The translations under genes and the position numbers were made by a program. From Oribacterium sp. C9 (GTDB lineage: Bacteria; Bacillota; Clostridia; Lachnospirales; Lachnospiraceae), in contig NZ_MUHW01000012.1 of the NCBI RefSeq assembly GCF_002007235.1, positions 1-64,000 on the forward strand: DNA of 64,000 bases, given 5' to 3'. This document shows, piece after piece, positions 26,821-35,546 of this stretch (positions are counted from its first letter, which is position 1; each line of letters starts with the position of its first letter). The notes below the pieces were generated by a model that saw only the letters and a list, made by a program, of their open reading frames with translations, was not told the origin of the DNA and ran no database searches.

Positions 26821-28980
26821 ATGAATGCAGAAATGGAAGGAATGCTTGATACCTATCTATTCGAGACAAATGGTCTTTTGGATCGTCTGGATGAAATCCT
26901 GATGGAAGCCGAAAAAGTAGGTGAGTTCTCAACAGACAACGTAAATGAAATTTTCCGTATCATGCATACGATCAAGGGCTCTAGTGCGATGATGGAACTG
27001 ACTCCTATCTCCGTAATCGCGCATCGTATCGAAGATCTTTTCTTCTTCATCAGAGATAAGGGTATCGAATTCCTTAATCAGGATCAGAAGAAAGGTCTGT
27101 TTGATCTTATGTTCAAATCTGAGGATTATCTCAGAGGAGAAGTCGGAAAAGTCGAAGCCGGCGAGGAAATTGATCCTAACATCAGTGAATTCCAGGCTGC
27201 AATCGATGCTTTCCTTAAGAAACTGAAGCAGGAAGGTGAAGATTCCGGCGATGCAGCTCCTGCAGCAGATGGCGGTTCATCCGGCGGTGCAGCTCCTGCA
27301 GCTGCTTCCAATCTTCCTGATGATCCAAGTGCACAGGTATTTATTCATGCATTTCTTGAAGATGGCATAGGCATGGAAAATCTTCGTGCCTTTATGATAG
27401 TAAATGCGCTGAAGGAAAACGGAATAGATTTCCGTTTCTATCCGGCTGACATGGATCAGAATCCCGATAGTGCCAAGGTGATCATCGATGATGGTTTCTA
27501 TCTTGCCTTTGATTCTCTGGATACTGCCAACATGGCGGAAGAAGGACTTAAGCAGCAGGCATACATAAAGAACTATGATGTTTTGGATTCTCCAAAAGCT
27601 GAGGACAAATCCGAAGCCGAGGCTCCTGCTGCACCTGCTCCGGCTCCGGCTGCACCTGCTCCGGCTCCGGTTCCTGCCGCAGCAGCTCCGGCACCAGTTC
27701 CGAAGGCTCCTGCTCCGGCTCCGGCTGCACCTGCTCCGGCAGGCGACAAGAAACCTGCAGCCAAGAGCAACGGTCCTGTTAAATCCAGTCTTATCAGTGT
27801 CAATCTGCAGAAACTTGATGCCCTGAACGACCTTGTAGGTGAGATCGTTATCACCGAGTCTATGGTCACATCATCTCCTGTACTTAATCAGCTTCCTCAG
27901 GAAGAGATGGACAGCTTCATGAAATCAGCAAGACAGCTTCGTAAGCTTACGGATGATCTTCAGGACATATCCATGTCCCTTCGAATGGTTTCTATCTCCG
28001 GTGTATTCCAGAAGATGAGCCGTATCGTCAGAGATATGAAGACCAAGCTTAATAAAGATGTACGCCTGACAGTTATCGGTGAAGATACGGAAGTAGACAA
28101 GACTATCGTTGACGCCATTCAGGATCCTATCATGCACATCGTGCGTAATTCCATGGATCACGGTATCGAGGAAACAGCTCAGGAACGTATCAATGCAGGC
28201 AAGGATCCTCAGGGTGAGCTGATACTTTCAGCTACACATACGTCTAGTGAGGTCGTCATCGAAGTAAAGGATGATGGCTACGGTATGGATCCCGATAAGC
28301 TTCTTGACAAGGGTGAGGAAAGAGGCATCCTTACGAAGCCGAAGGATCAGTACTCCAAGAAGGAGGCTCTCGGTCTCATCATGCTGCCCGGTTTCTCCAC
28401 AAACAAACAGGTAACTGAGTATTCAGGTCGAGGCGTTGGTATGGACGTAGTTAAGAAGAACCTTGAATCCGTTGGAGGCACTCTCAGCATTGACTCAGAG
28501 CTTGGTAAGGGAACAACCATGACCATGAAGATCCCTCTTACCCTTTCCATCGTGGATGGTATGAAGGTAGCAGTAGGCGATACGACCTTCACTATTCCTA
28601 TCGCCAATATCCGTTCATCCTTCAAGATCGATAACGTTGAGATCATTCGTGATGAAAACGGAAATGAGATGATAGATCGTGACGGAGAGTTCTATCCGAT
28701 AGTCAAGCTCAACGAATTCTATTGCATCCATGGTAAACATGATGATGATATGCGTGATGGTATCATGGTATGGGTTGAATACGGTGACAAGAGCTGTTGC
28801 CTGTATGCAGACGAGCTCATCGGTGAGCAGCAGGTTGTTGTTAAGCCGCTTCCTCAGTTCGTTTCAATCTTTGATCTGAAGTCTAGAGGAATCAGTGGAT
28901 GTACGATCCTCGGAGACGGAACTATCAGTATCATTCTTGATGTACTTGGCGTTTACAATGCAGCCATTGAAAATGCCTGA
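26821..28980 (+). CDS. cheA: chemotaxis histidine kinase CheA
   Basis: The 719-residue protein has the full CheA order: a phosphotransfer P1 domain with His49 in IMHTIKGSS, a P2-like response-regulator-binding domain (about 165-255), an Ala/Pro-rich linker (about 265-310), the P3 dimerisation helices (about 318-380), an ATPase domain (about 385-555; HIVRNSMDHGIE, DDGYGMD, GRGVGMDVVKKN) and a CheW-like P5 domain (about 560-715). It phosphorylates CheY and CheB in response to receptor state. It heads the cheA-cheW-cheR-cheB run; AAAGGTGG precedes the start. Confidence 0.97.
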   Translation: MNAEMEGMLDTYLFETNGLLDRLDEILMEAEKVGEFSTDNVNEIFRIMHTIKGSSAMMELTPISVIAHRIEDLFFFIRDKGIEFLNQDQKKGLFDLMFKSEDYLRGEVGKVEAGEEIDPNISEFQAAIDAFLKKLKQEGEDSGDAAPAADGGSSGGAAPAAASNLPDDPSAQVFIHAFLEDGIGMENLRAFMIVNALKENGIDFRFYPADMDQNPDSAKVIIDDGFYLAFDSLDTANMAEEGLKQQAYIKNYDVLDSPKAEDKSEAEAPAAPAPAPAAPAPAPVPAAAAPAPVPKAPAPAPAAPAPAGDKKPAAKSNGPVKSSLISVNLQKLDALNDLVGEIVITESMVTSSPVLNQLPQEEMDSFMKSARQLRKLTDDLQDISMSLRMVSISGVFQKMSRIVRDMKTKLNKDVRLTVIGEDTEVDKTIVDAIQDPIMHIVRNSMDHGIEETAQERINAGKDPQGELILSATHTSSEVVIEVKDDGYGMDPDKLLDKGEERGILTKPKDQYSKKEALGLIMLPGFSTNKQVTEYSGRGVGMDVVKKNLESVGGTLSIDSELGKGTTMTMKIPLTLSIVDGMKVAVGDTTFTIPIANIRSSFKIDNVEIIRDENGNEMIDRDGEFYPIVKLNEFYCIHGKHDDDMRDGIMVWVEYGDKSCCLYADELIGEQQVVVKPLPQFVSIFDLKSRGISGCTILGDGTISIILDVLGVYNAAIENA
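27622..27741 (+). repeat. Ala/Pro-coding GC-rich repeat in the cheA linker
   Basis: Imperfect reiterations of GCTCCGGCTCCGGCTGCACCT-type units encode alternating Ala-Pro residues between the P2 and P3 domains. They probably arose by slippage and form a flexible extended linker. Confidence 0.85.
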
Positions 28981-28994
28981 GAGGAGGAGTAGAC

Positions 28995-29477
28995 ATGGCA
29001 GATGAACTTAATACACAGGTAGCTCAGACAGAGGAAAACATCAGTGATGATCCAAAGAATCTTCAGCGTTGTCTCACCTTCGAGTCCGGTGATCTGATTA
29101 TGTACATGAGCACAGATTATGTTACTGAAATCATCACAGACCAGTATATAACAACTCTCCCGCTGGTTCCCGACTATGTAAAGGGAATCATCAATCTGAG
29201 AGGTTCAGTACTGGCAGTTGTTGACATCAGACTGCTGATGGGACTTGATGCTACAGAATATACCAGCAAGACATGTATCATCATTTTAAATATTGACAAT
29301 GTTCCTATCGGAATCGTCGTTGACAAAGTACGTCAGGTAGTGGATATAGATCTCGATACTGTAAAACCTATACCTATGAAACGTCAAAAGAAGCTTCTGA
29401 ACGGAATGCTTAATATGGACGATGGCACCGTTGCAATGTCATTTGATTGTGATGCGCTTATCAACGCAAGTATCTAA
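28995..29477 (+). CDS. cheW: chemotaxis coupling protein CheW
   Basis: The 160-residue protein has the CheW fold: a hydrophobic segment LPLVPDYVKGIINLRGSVLA (about 53-72) and VDIRLLMG, then VPIGIVVDKVRQVVDI. It bridges receptors and CheA. An N-terminal extension of about 25 residues precedes the domain. It starts 14 bases after cheA with GAGGAG upstream, so expression is operonic. Confidence 0.96.
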   Translation: MADELNTQVAQTEENISDDPKNLQRCLTFESGDLIMYMSTDYVTEIITDQYITTLPLVPDYVKGIINLRGSVLAVVDIRLLMGLDATEYTSKTCIIILNIDNVPIGIVVDKVRQVVDIDLDTVKPIPMKRQKKLLNGMLNMDDGTVAMSFDCDALINASI

Positions 29478-29491
29478 ACCAATTCAAACAG

Positions 29492-29520
29492 ACAGCTATC
29501 CGGTCTCGCCGGGTAGCTGT
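29492..29520 (+). promoter_or_regulatory. intercistronic hairpin between cheW and cheR
   Basis: ACAGCTA-CCGG and CCGG-TAGCTGT form a strong stem with a five-base loop but no T-tract follows. It may be a processing or stability element that adjusts cheR and cheB amounts relative to cheA and cheW. Confidence 0.6.
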
Positions 29521-29542
29521 TGCCATATAAAGGGGAACAACC

Positions 29543-30355
29543 GTGGTTACATTAACAGATGATGATTTTAACCGTTTATACAAATATATCCAAAAAAATT
29601 ACGGTATCGATCTCAGTAAGAAAAAACAGCTGATCGTCAGCCGTCTTTCCAATTCACTTACCGCAGAGGGATATGAAAGCTTCCATGACTATGTTGAGCT
29701 CATTCTAAGCGGTAAAGATCAGGAATCTACTGTTTCCATGCTTAACAAGCTCACCACAAACTATACTTATTTCCTGAGAGAAAAGGAACATTATGATTTT
29801 CTGTGGAACACTATCCTTCCGGAGATCAAGAAGAAGCATGCTGTAGACAAGGCCGTATATATTTGGAGCGCAGGCTGCTCTTCCGGAGAGGAACCCTACA
29901 CCATCATGATGTATCTCCTTGAATTCTTTGGAGCAGAAGCCGGCAAATGGGATCTCCGTATCCTTGCCAGTGATATCTCCCAGAACATCCTAAACTCAGC
30001 CATGAATCCTACTTACGGTGAAGAAAGTTTGTCAAAGCTTCCTCCGAATTGGCAGAAAAAGTATTTTGTAAAAACTCAGGACGGAAATTACACCATAGCT
30101 CCTGCTATCAAAAACAACGTAGTGTTCAGAACTTTCAATCTCATGAACCCTATCAAGTGGAAGCACACCTTCGACCTCATCTTCTGTCGAAATGTTATGA
30201 TCTATTTTGATCAGCCTACAAAGGATGCATTGGTAAAACGTTTCTATGATGTGACCGATCCTAACGGTTACCTTTTTATCGGACATTCTGAAGGTCTCAA
30301 TAAAGCTACCTGTCCGTATAAATATTTATTACCGGCGATATACCAAAAGGTATGA
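29543..30355 (+). CDS. cheR: chemoreceptor methyltransferase CheR
   Basis: The 270-residue protein has the all-helical CheR N-terminal domain (about 1-75) and an S-adenosylmethionine-dependent methyltransferase domain: IWSAGCSSGEEPYTIMMYL (the cofactor loop), LASDIS and FDLIFCRNVMIYFD. It methylates receptor glutamates. The start is GTG with AAAGGGG at good spacing. It follows cheW after the hairpin and precedes cheB. Confidence 0.96.
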   Translation: MVTLTDDDFNRLYKYIQKNYGIDLSKKKQLIVSRLSNSLTAEGYESFHDYVELILSGKDQESTVSMLNKLTTNYTYFLREKEHYDFLWNTILPEIKKKHAVDKAVYIWSAGCSSGEEPYTIMMYLLEFFGAEAGKWDLRILASDISQNILNSAMNPTYGEESLSKLPPNWQKKYFVKTQDGNYTIAPAIKNNVVFRTFNLMNPIKWKHTFDLIFCRNVMIYFDQPTKDALVKRFYDVTDPNGYLFIGHSEGLNKATCPYKYLLPAIYQKV

Positions 30356-30461
30356 CACAGATCTTTCAAACATGATATAATTATAAAAGCAATTATTTTT
30401 TGCAGGCTTTTTGTAAACCTCGCAGATTTGACATCATTTTAGTGTAAAGGGGTTGCCGCAT

Positions 30462-31547
30462 ATGGGTGCAAACAAAAAGATTCGAGTATTTGTAGTCGAT
30501 GATTCTATGCTTTATCGTAATTTTTTGATAAATAACATTAAGGCAGATGAACGCTTCGAAGTAGTAGGGCATGCTGTAGATGCTTTTGATGCCATGAAAC
30601 AGATTCCCGACATTAAACCGGATGTTGTTACTCTGGATATAGAGATGCCAGGTATGTCCGGTATTGATTTTTTGAAAGAGCTTCTGCCCAAACATCCTAT
30701 TCCAGTCATACTCGTTTCCACTCTCAATCTGAGAGTTTTTGATGCACTCGCTTCCGGTGCTGTAGACTATGTAAAAAAACCGGATTTCAGTGATCAGGAT
30801 GCGGCTGTATCATTTGTGGAAAGATTAAGAAATAAGATTTATGTTGCTTCATTTTCAAAAGTTCGTATACCTCAGTCTGACGTAGCGGATACGAGTAAGC
30901 CTATGACAGTGTCTCAGGGTATTGTACTAAAAGAAACAGCTCCTTCCAATCTGAAAGTACCTGTAAATTCCAGTCAGAAGATAATCGCCATTGGAGCTTC
31001 AACAGGAGGCACAGAAGCGATTCTCAGCGTTGTGCGCAATTTCCCTGCAGATATGCCAGGAGTAGTTATCACTCAGCATATGCCGGCAGGTTTTACAGCC
31101 ATGTATGCCGAGAGACTCAACCGTATATGTAAGATGGAGGTACGTGAGGCAAAGAATGGAGACCATGTAAAGCAGGGTCTCATGCTTCTTGCCCCCGGCG
31201 GTTATCAGATGCGTGTTCAGAAGATGGGCAGCGGATATACTGTAAGCGTCACTCAGGAGGACAGAGTTAACGGTCACGCTCCTTCTGTCGATGTCCTTTT
31301 CAATTCAGTAGCTCAGAATGTTAAGGAAAATGCCATTGGCGTCATCCTTACAGGAATGGGAAATGACGGTGCAGCCGGACTCTTGCGTATGCGTAAGAAC
31401 GGAGCCTTCACCATAGGTCAGGATAAGGAATCCTGCGTCGTTTACGGTATGCCTATGGAGGCATATAAGATCGGAGCTGTTTGCCAGCAGGCTTCTCTCA
31501 TGAACATACCGCCTATTATCTACAAGAAGCTCGGCATAATTAAATAA
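30462..31547 (+). CDS. cheB: receptor methylesterase/deamidase CheB
   Basis: About 361 residues: a receiver domain (1-120; VVDDSM, phospho-Asp in VTLDIEMPGMSG, Lys in YVKKP) and a C-terminal methylesterase (about 165-355) with catalytic Ser in IAIGASTGGTEA, His in ITQHMPAGFT and Asp in ILTGMGNDGAAG. It removes receptor methyl groups when phosphorylated by CheA. ATG at 30462 is preferred over an in-frame TTG at 30453, as AAAGGGG then has proper spacing. A terminator follows. Confidence 0.96.
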   Translation: MGANKKIRVFVVDDSMLYRNFLINNIKADERFEVVGHAVDAFDAMKQIPDIKPDVVTLDIEMPGMSGIDFLKELLPKHPIPVILVSTLNLRVFDALASGAVDYVKKPDFSDQDAAVSFVERLRNKIYVASFSKVRIPQSDVADTSKPMTVSQGIVLKETAPSNLKVPVNSSQKIIAIGASTGGTEAILSVVRNFPADMPGVVITQHMPAGFTAMYAERLNRICKMEVREAKNGDHVKQGLMLLAPGGYQMRVQKMGSGYTVSVTQEDRVNGHAPSVDVLFNSVAQNVKENAIGVILTGMGNDGAAGLLRMRKNGAFTIGQDKESCVVYGMPMEAYKIGAVCQQASLMNIPPIIYKKLGIIK

Positions 31548-31557
31548 GAGATTTTTC

Positions 31558-31596
31558 GAGAGGATGGATCCCAATAAGATTCATCCTCTTTTTTAA
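31558..31596 (+). terminator. terminator of the che operon
   Basis: AGAGGATG (31559-31566) and CATCCTCT (31582-31589) pair, followed by TTTTTT. Confidence 0.88.
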
Positions 31597-31628
31597 ATTC
31601 ATAATATATTTTTATAGCTCCTTAATAT

Positions 31629-31655
31629 TATATTTTCCTCTGTTTTTTTCGATAA
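31629..31655 (+). promoter_or_regulatory. possible sigma-28 promoter before the C39-like gene
   Basis: TATA (31629-31632), 15 bases, TTCGATAA (31648-31655). The core CGATAA and spacing fit the other motility promoters, the first two bases do not. Confidence 0.4.
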
Positions 31656-31753
31656 ATTATTAATATGACAAATGTGGATGAATCGTTATAGCATGATGTG
31701 CGAAGCGATTCTATAGATTACTTTATGTTTCTATCTTTATGGGGATGTAAAAT

Positions 31754-32938
31754 ATGGATTATCATACATCAGCGTCAAGAAAAAAAGCCTGGGATGGAAT
31801 CAATTATGATCGCAGAGATGCCTATGTTCCCGACAGTTATACTGCCGGAGGCTATGCTACGTCCAAAACCTTCAAGGAGCAGCTCAGCTCATGGCGCAGA
31901 ACACGTATGGAAATTTCCGATTCCATTTCTGATGATCTCGCCGATATAAGATCATATTTTGCTGAACAGAAGGCAGAAAACCGTTATATGCGTGAACATC
32001 TTACAAAGGAAGAGGTTCTGATCGGTTTTCTCATAAGAGTAGGTATATTTATCGCCGCCATCATTCTGTCTATCAGTATCGCTTATCTCATTCGCCCCTT
32101 CACTCCTCAGGATGTCTATGATACGGGTCAGAATGCCGCCACTACTGCTTATACCACTCTCCATATGCCAGTTGATGCCTACACCGAATACAGGGCGCGA
32201 AAAGCCGCTGTGGAAGCAGCAAAGATAGCCCTCATAGTACAGAGACATTCCGATACGAAAGCTAATACCCTTTTGGATTGGCATGATACAACCTCAGAGG
32301 CTCCGGATCTTTCAAAGCTTTACTCAGAAAAGCCGGTAGATATCATCTCAGGTGTACCTTTGCCTGATATTCTTCATTATGTTTATAATGACTACAACCA
32401 GATCATAAGCACTGCCATGGGTTCCATGCTCTATTTCAGTCAGGGTGACTCTCACTGGAAAGAATACAGGATCGCCGGTGCAGACCGTATGGGTGGCTAT
32501 GGTTGTGGCCCTGTTACAGTTGCCATGCTTGCCAACAGCTTTTCCAACAGTGATACTCCCGTAACTCCTATTGATGTAGCTGACTGGGCTGTAGAGAACA
32601 AGGAATATGCGGTTCACGGAGGAAGCTATCACAGCCTCATTCCAAACGCTCTTAAACATTACGGACTTATCTGTACATCTGTAGAAGAGCGTACACCCGA
32701 AAAAGTGCATGAACTCCTTTCCACCGGTCATGTTCTGGTGGCTCTCATGGGTAAGGGCTCACTCACTGATGTTGGACACTTTGTTATCATTACTGAAAAT
32801 GCTCCTGACGGAGGCGTTATGATCGCAGATCCTGCAAAGCTTTCCAACAGTGAGAAATCCTGGCCGGCAGAACTTCTGGTAAAGGAACTTAAGGCAGCCT
32901 ATGATGCAGGCGGTCCTTTGTGGGCTGTAAGTTATTGA
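31754..32938 (+). CDS. membrane-anchored C39-like peptidase family protein
   Basis: The 394-residue protein has a cytoplasmic N-terminus of about 90 residues, one transmembrane span (about 95-118), an extracellular stretch and a C-terminal papain-like domain of the C39_2 group (about 225-390). The probable catalytic Cys is in GYGCGPVTVAML, the His in VGHFVIITE and the Asp in MIADPAK. QGDSHWKEY is the typical entry motif. Such domains cleave or bind peptides or wall-linked substrates. It stands alone between the che operon and the glycosyltransferase island, with a possible sigma-28 promoter. A role in processing secreted or surface proteins is inference. Confidence 0.8.
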   Translation: MDYHTSASRKKAWDGINYDRRDAYVPDSYTAGGYATSKTFKEQLSSWRRTRMEISDSISDDLADIRSYFAEQKAENRYMREHLTKEEVLIGFLIRVGIFIAAIILSISIAYLIRPFTPQDVYDTGQNAATTAYTTLHMPVDAYTEYRARKAAVEAAKIALIVQRHSDTKANTLLDWHDTTSEAPDLSKLYSEKPVDIISGVPLPDILHYVYNDYNQIISTAMGSMLYFSQGDSHWKEYRIAGADRMGGYGCGPVTVAMLANSFSNSDTPVTPIDVADWAVENKEYAVHGGSYHSLIPNALKHYGLICTSVEERTPEKVHELLSTGHVLVALMGKGSLTDVGHFVIITENAPDGGVMIADPAKLSNSEKSWPAELLVKELKAAYDAGGPLWAVSY

Positions 32939-33009
32939 TGTTTTATAACAGATACCCTGTTTTATATTAACCATATTTTTTATTGGCTCATGTTTTAGAG
33001 GTCAAATAT

Positions 33010-33624
33010 ATGCCAGATAAAAGTGAAATACTGGAGCTTTATGAAGCTATGGAACAGAGCAAAGAATCCTATACTATTTTCTTAAATGAATATTTTTCAC
33101 ATATCGATTCACTTATAGCTTCTCATGATCTCCCGGCGTTGAATTCATATTTTAACGAACTTTCAGGATTAGATACTAAAGAAAAAAAAGCTTTGATCTA
33201 TTCATCTTCAGCTTTTCGGATACGATCTATAAAAGAAGCATTGATTAAAGAGTATGATGTCAAATTGACTATGTTCTGGGATGATGTTTCAGACAGTAAC
33301 GAACTGCTTGATAAATATAATAAGACTATCTTTATGATACGACGGCTTAATTCAGCTCTTCCTGATGAATATAAACAGGAAGCTCATCTCTATCTTCAGA
33401 CAGTCTCTCCATACATTGTGAACGCTGCTTTTTCTGATCCTACAGTAAGACTCGGAAAACCTGATTATATATATATTACTCTGGCTATGGATTTCATCCA
33501 GAACGAGCGGTATGATCCGGCTCTCATCCTTTTACAATTTGTAAACAATAAAAACAGTGAACTCCTTAATCTTATAGACAAGCTCAAAAGCCTGAAAAAA
33601 AAGAATTTAAAGGAAACAAAATGA
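33010..33624 (+). CDS. helical protein matching the C-terminal domain of the glycosyltransferase at 40576-41838
   Basis: The 204-residue, all-helical soluble protein matches by eye the last roughly 190 residues of the fused protein at 40576-41838: KYNKTIFMIRRLNSALPDEY corresponds to KYIKCQFMLRRIEMDLPGQY there. It therefore is a stand-alone version of the partner domain of a glycosyltransferase. ATG 33010 (AGAGGT upstream) is chosen over TTG 32983. Its stop overlaps the next start by four bases (ATGA), so the two products are made together. Function unknown; a scaffold or acceptor-recognition subunit is possible. Confidence 0.75.
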   Translation: MPDKSEILELYEAMEQSKESYTIFLNEYFSHIDSLIASHDLPALNSYFNELSGLDTKEKKALIYSSSAFRIRSIKEALIKEYDVKLTMFWDDVSDSNELLDKYNKTIFMIRRLNSALPDEYKQEAHLYLQTVSPYIVNAAFSDPTVRLGKPDYIYITLAMDFIQNERYDPALILLQFVNNKNSELLNLIDKLKSLKKKNLKETK

Positions 33625-34292
33625 ATGATCATTTAATCTGCTTTATTATATGTACCAACAATGAACTTTTCCTTCAGGAATGTACCATCTACATAAACAA
33701 TCTTTATGTACCCGAAGGTTTTGCCATTGATATCATCACTATTAAAGAGGCCAGGTCCATGACAGCAGGATACAATGCTGCTATGAAAGCATCTGATGCA
33801 AAATATAAAATTTATATGCATCAGGATGTATTTATACTAAATAGATATTTCCTCGTGAATCTCATAAATATTTTTCATTTCAATGAAAACATCGGTATGA
33901 TAGGCATGGTAGGTGCCCCAAAGCTTGATAAAGAAGCAATTATGTGGAACGTTTATCGTGTAGGTAAAGTAATCTCTGATTCTACTATTCACACAACTTA
34001 TGAATCAGAACTATGGAATGCCGAAATTCCCGTTTATTCTGTCCATGCCATAGACGGACTTTTGATGGCCACATCAGTTGACATACCATGGCGGGAAGAT
34101 GTATTTGACGGATGGGACTTCTATGACATGTCACAAAGTATGGAATTCATAAGAAGAGGTTATCTACTGGTTGTTCCGGAACAGAATCTCCCCTGGTGTC
34201 TTCATGATGATGGAAAAGTTTTATCACTTTTCAATTTTAATCACTATCGTAAAAAATTTATCAACGAATACAAAGACGAGTATCTCCGGTGA
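33621..34292 (+). CDS. GT-A glycosyltransferase-like protein (Glyco_tranf_2_5 type)
   Basis: The 223-residue protein opens ICFIICTNNELFLQECTIYI and contains YKIYMHQDVFIL, with a His-Gln-Asp in the place of a metal-binding DxD, DGLLMATSVDIPW and DGWDFYDMSQSMEF, features of the Glyco_tranf_2_5 (PF13712) group. It matches the N-terminal half of the fused protein at 40576-41838 along its length. It overlaps the upstream helical gene by four bases. Sugar donor and acceptor unknown; proximity to flagellins suggests flagellin. Confidence 0.8.
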   Translation: MNDHLICFIICTNNELFLQECTIYINNLYVPEGFAIDIITIKEARSMTAGYNAAMKASDAKYKIYMHQDVFILNRYFLVNLINIFHFNENIGMIGMVGAPKLDKEAIMWNVYRVGKVISDSTIHTTYESELWNAEIPVYSVHAIDGLLMATSVDIPWREDVFDGWDFYDMSQSMEFIRRGYLLVVPEQNLPWCLHDDGKVLSLFNFNHYRKKFINEYKDEYLR

Positions 34293-34327
34293 AATTTTGA
34301 TTTCATTGGAGATGCCCGTCTTTATTA
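34275..34327 (+). terminator. terminator overlapping the 3' end of the glycosyltransferase gene
   Basis: A long stem begins inside the last codons: GACGAGTATCTCC pairs with GGAGATGCCCGTC, extended by TGAAAT/ATTTCA, and TTTATTAT follows. The stop codon lies in the stem. Confidence 0.8.
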
Positions 34328-34349
34328 TAAATGATATGTCTACTGCCAA

Positions 34350-35534
34350 TCATAAGATCTTTGCTTCCTGCAGGATCTGCCCGACTCTTATGTCGAAAGT
34401 ATGGTCCCTTTTTATTTTTTCATAGGCTCTAGCCGCAATTTCTCGTCTTCTGTCTGGAGCATTAATATAATATTCTATCTTATCCATCAGATCACTCTGT
34501 GATTCATAGAATACAAAGTCCTTATCCGGTTCGAAAAATCGCAAAAAATCCACCTGATAATTGCTGATTAAAAACGAATCACATCCCATGATATCAAAGC
34601 ATCTGAGAGGTATTCCATTCTGTATGCTCCTTAATGTAATATTCAGATTGATATCTGCACACTTGAAAACATAAGGCATTATTTCAAAGTACTGTGCTAT
34701 GCCATGATTCCGTATCCCATCTGCCTTCACAGTTTCATCCTTTGTATACAGATCCACAGTCCACTTCTCAGCTATACGCTTTAATATCTCCAGTCTCTCT
34801 ATTCCGGTGATATGCCTGTTAATTACATAATCGGCATACATATATCCCTTAGTTTCTACACCATCACTATTCGGTTCAAGCGGCAATGCTTCATACATTT
34901 TATCTATGATCTTACCGTAAAGACATTTCTCAATAAAATTATATCCCTGAACCTGCATCTGGGATCTCATGAGTCCCTCCAGATATCCTTTGGTATATTC
35001 ATTAAGCTTAGGCTTCATACGATCATAAAAATTATGTTCTTCAGTATATAGTGAACCTAAAAAGCAAACCTCTGAATGGTATTTTGCCAATGTTTCTGCA
35101 TTAACTTCTATTTCTGAAAGTCTCCTTACATTGACCGCAAGAGGCATATAATGAACTGTTTTGATCCCCTGTGATGAAAACTCCTCATACATAGCTGAAT
35201 CAAACAAAAAAATTTCATTACAGTTGTTTATGACTGTATGGGAATAAAGCGCGATGTGCGGGTTATCATATACCCATGATATATATTTTAATCCTGCCTT
35301 CTGACATATTTTGGAAACTATAGGATAGTAGTTGAACGAAAAAGCAAAATCCGGACTCTCCCTTTTTATACTCTTAAGCATATCCTCTTCTTTAACAGGA
35401 TCATTTCTTTCTCCATGATTCTCAAAATCATAATAGTAAATCTCTGTTGGCTTTCCCTGATGGGCATATCTTAAAAGAGCATCGGCAAAATCTGCATTAC
35501 CGAAACTGCTGATATTGATAAAAAAGACTTTCAT
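34350..35534 (-). CDS. CgeB-like glycosyltransferase
   Basis: The roughly 394-residue soluble protein has a divergent GT-B N-terminal half (KVFFINISSFGNADFADALL; YISWVYDNPHIALYSH) and a C-terminal half with NLNITLRSIQNGIPLRCFDI and GCDSFLISNYQVDFLRFFE, then EIAARAYEKIKRDHTFDIRV, as in CgeB and related glycosyltransferases. The second of two adjacent ATGs fits GGGAG better. It is the last gene of the six-gene minus-strand island downstream of flagellin. It is a diverged paralogue of the next gene upstream (35547-36695). Confidence 0.8.
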   Translation of the reverse strand: MKVFFINISSFGNADFADALLRYAHQGKPTEIYYYDFENHGERNDPVKEEDMLKSIKRESPDFAFSFNYYPIVSKICQKAGLKYISWVYDNPHIALYSHTVINNCNEIFLFDSAMYEEFSSQGIKTVHYMPLAVNVRRLSEIEVNAETLAKYHSEVCFLGSLYTEEHNFYDRMKPKLNEYTKGYLEGLMRSQMQVQGYNFIEKCLYGKIIDKMYEALPLEPNSDGVETKGYMYADYVINRHITGIERLEILKRIAEKWTVDLYTKDETVKADGIRNHGIAQYFEIMPYVFKCADINLNITLRSIQNGIPLRCFDIMGCDSFLISNYQVDFLRFFEPDKDFVFYESQSDLMDKIEYYINAPDRRREIAARAYEKIKRDHTFDIRVGQILQEAKIL

Positions 35535-35546
35535 CATATTCTCCCG

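Noticed and set aside
27573-27869. Several Ala/Pro/Gly/Gln-rich frames around the cheA linker
   Set aside because: They are alternative-frame readings of the GC-rich Ala-Pro repeat in cheA.
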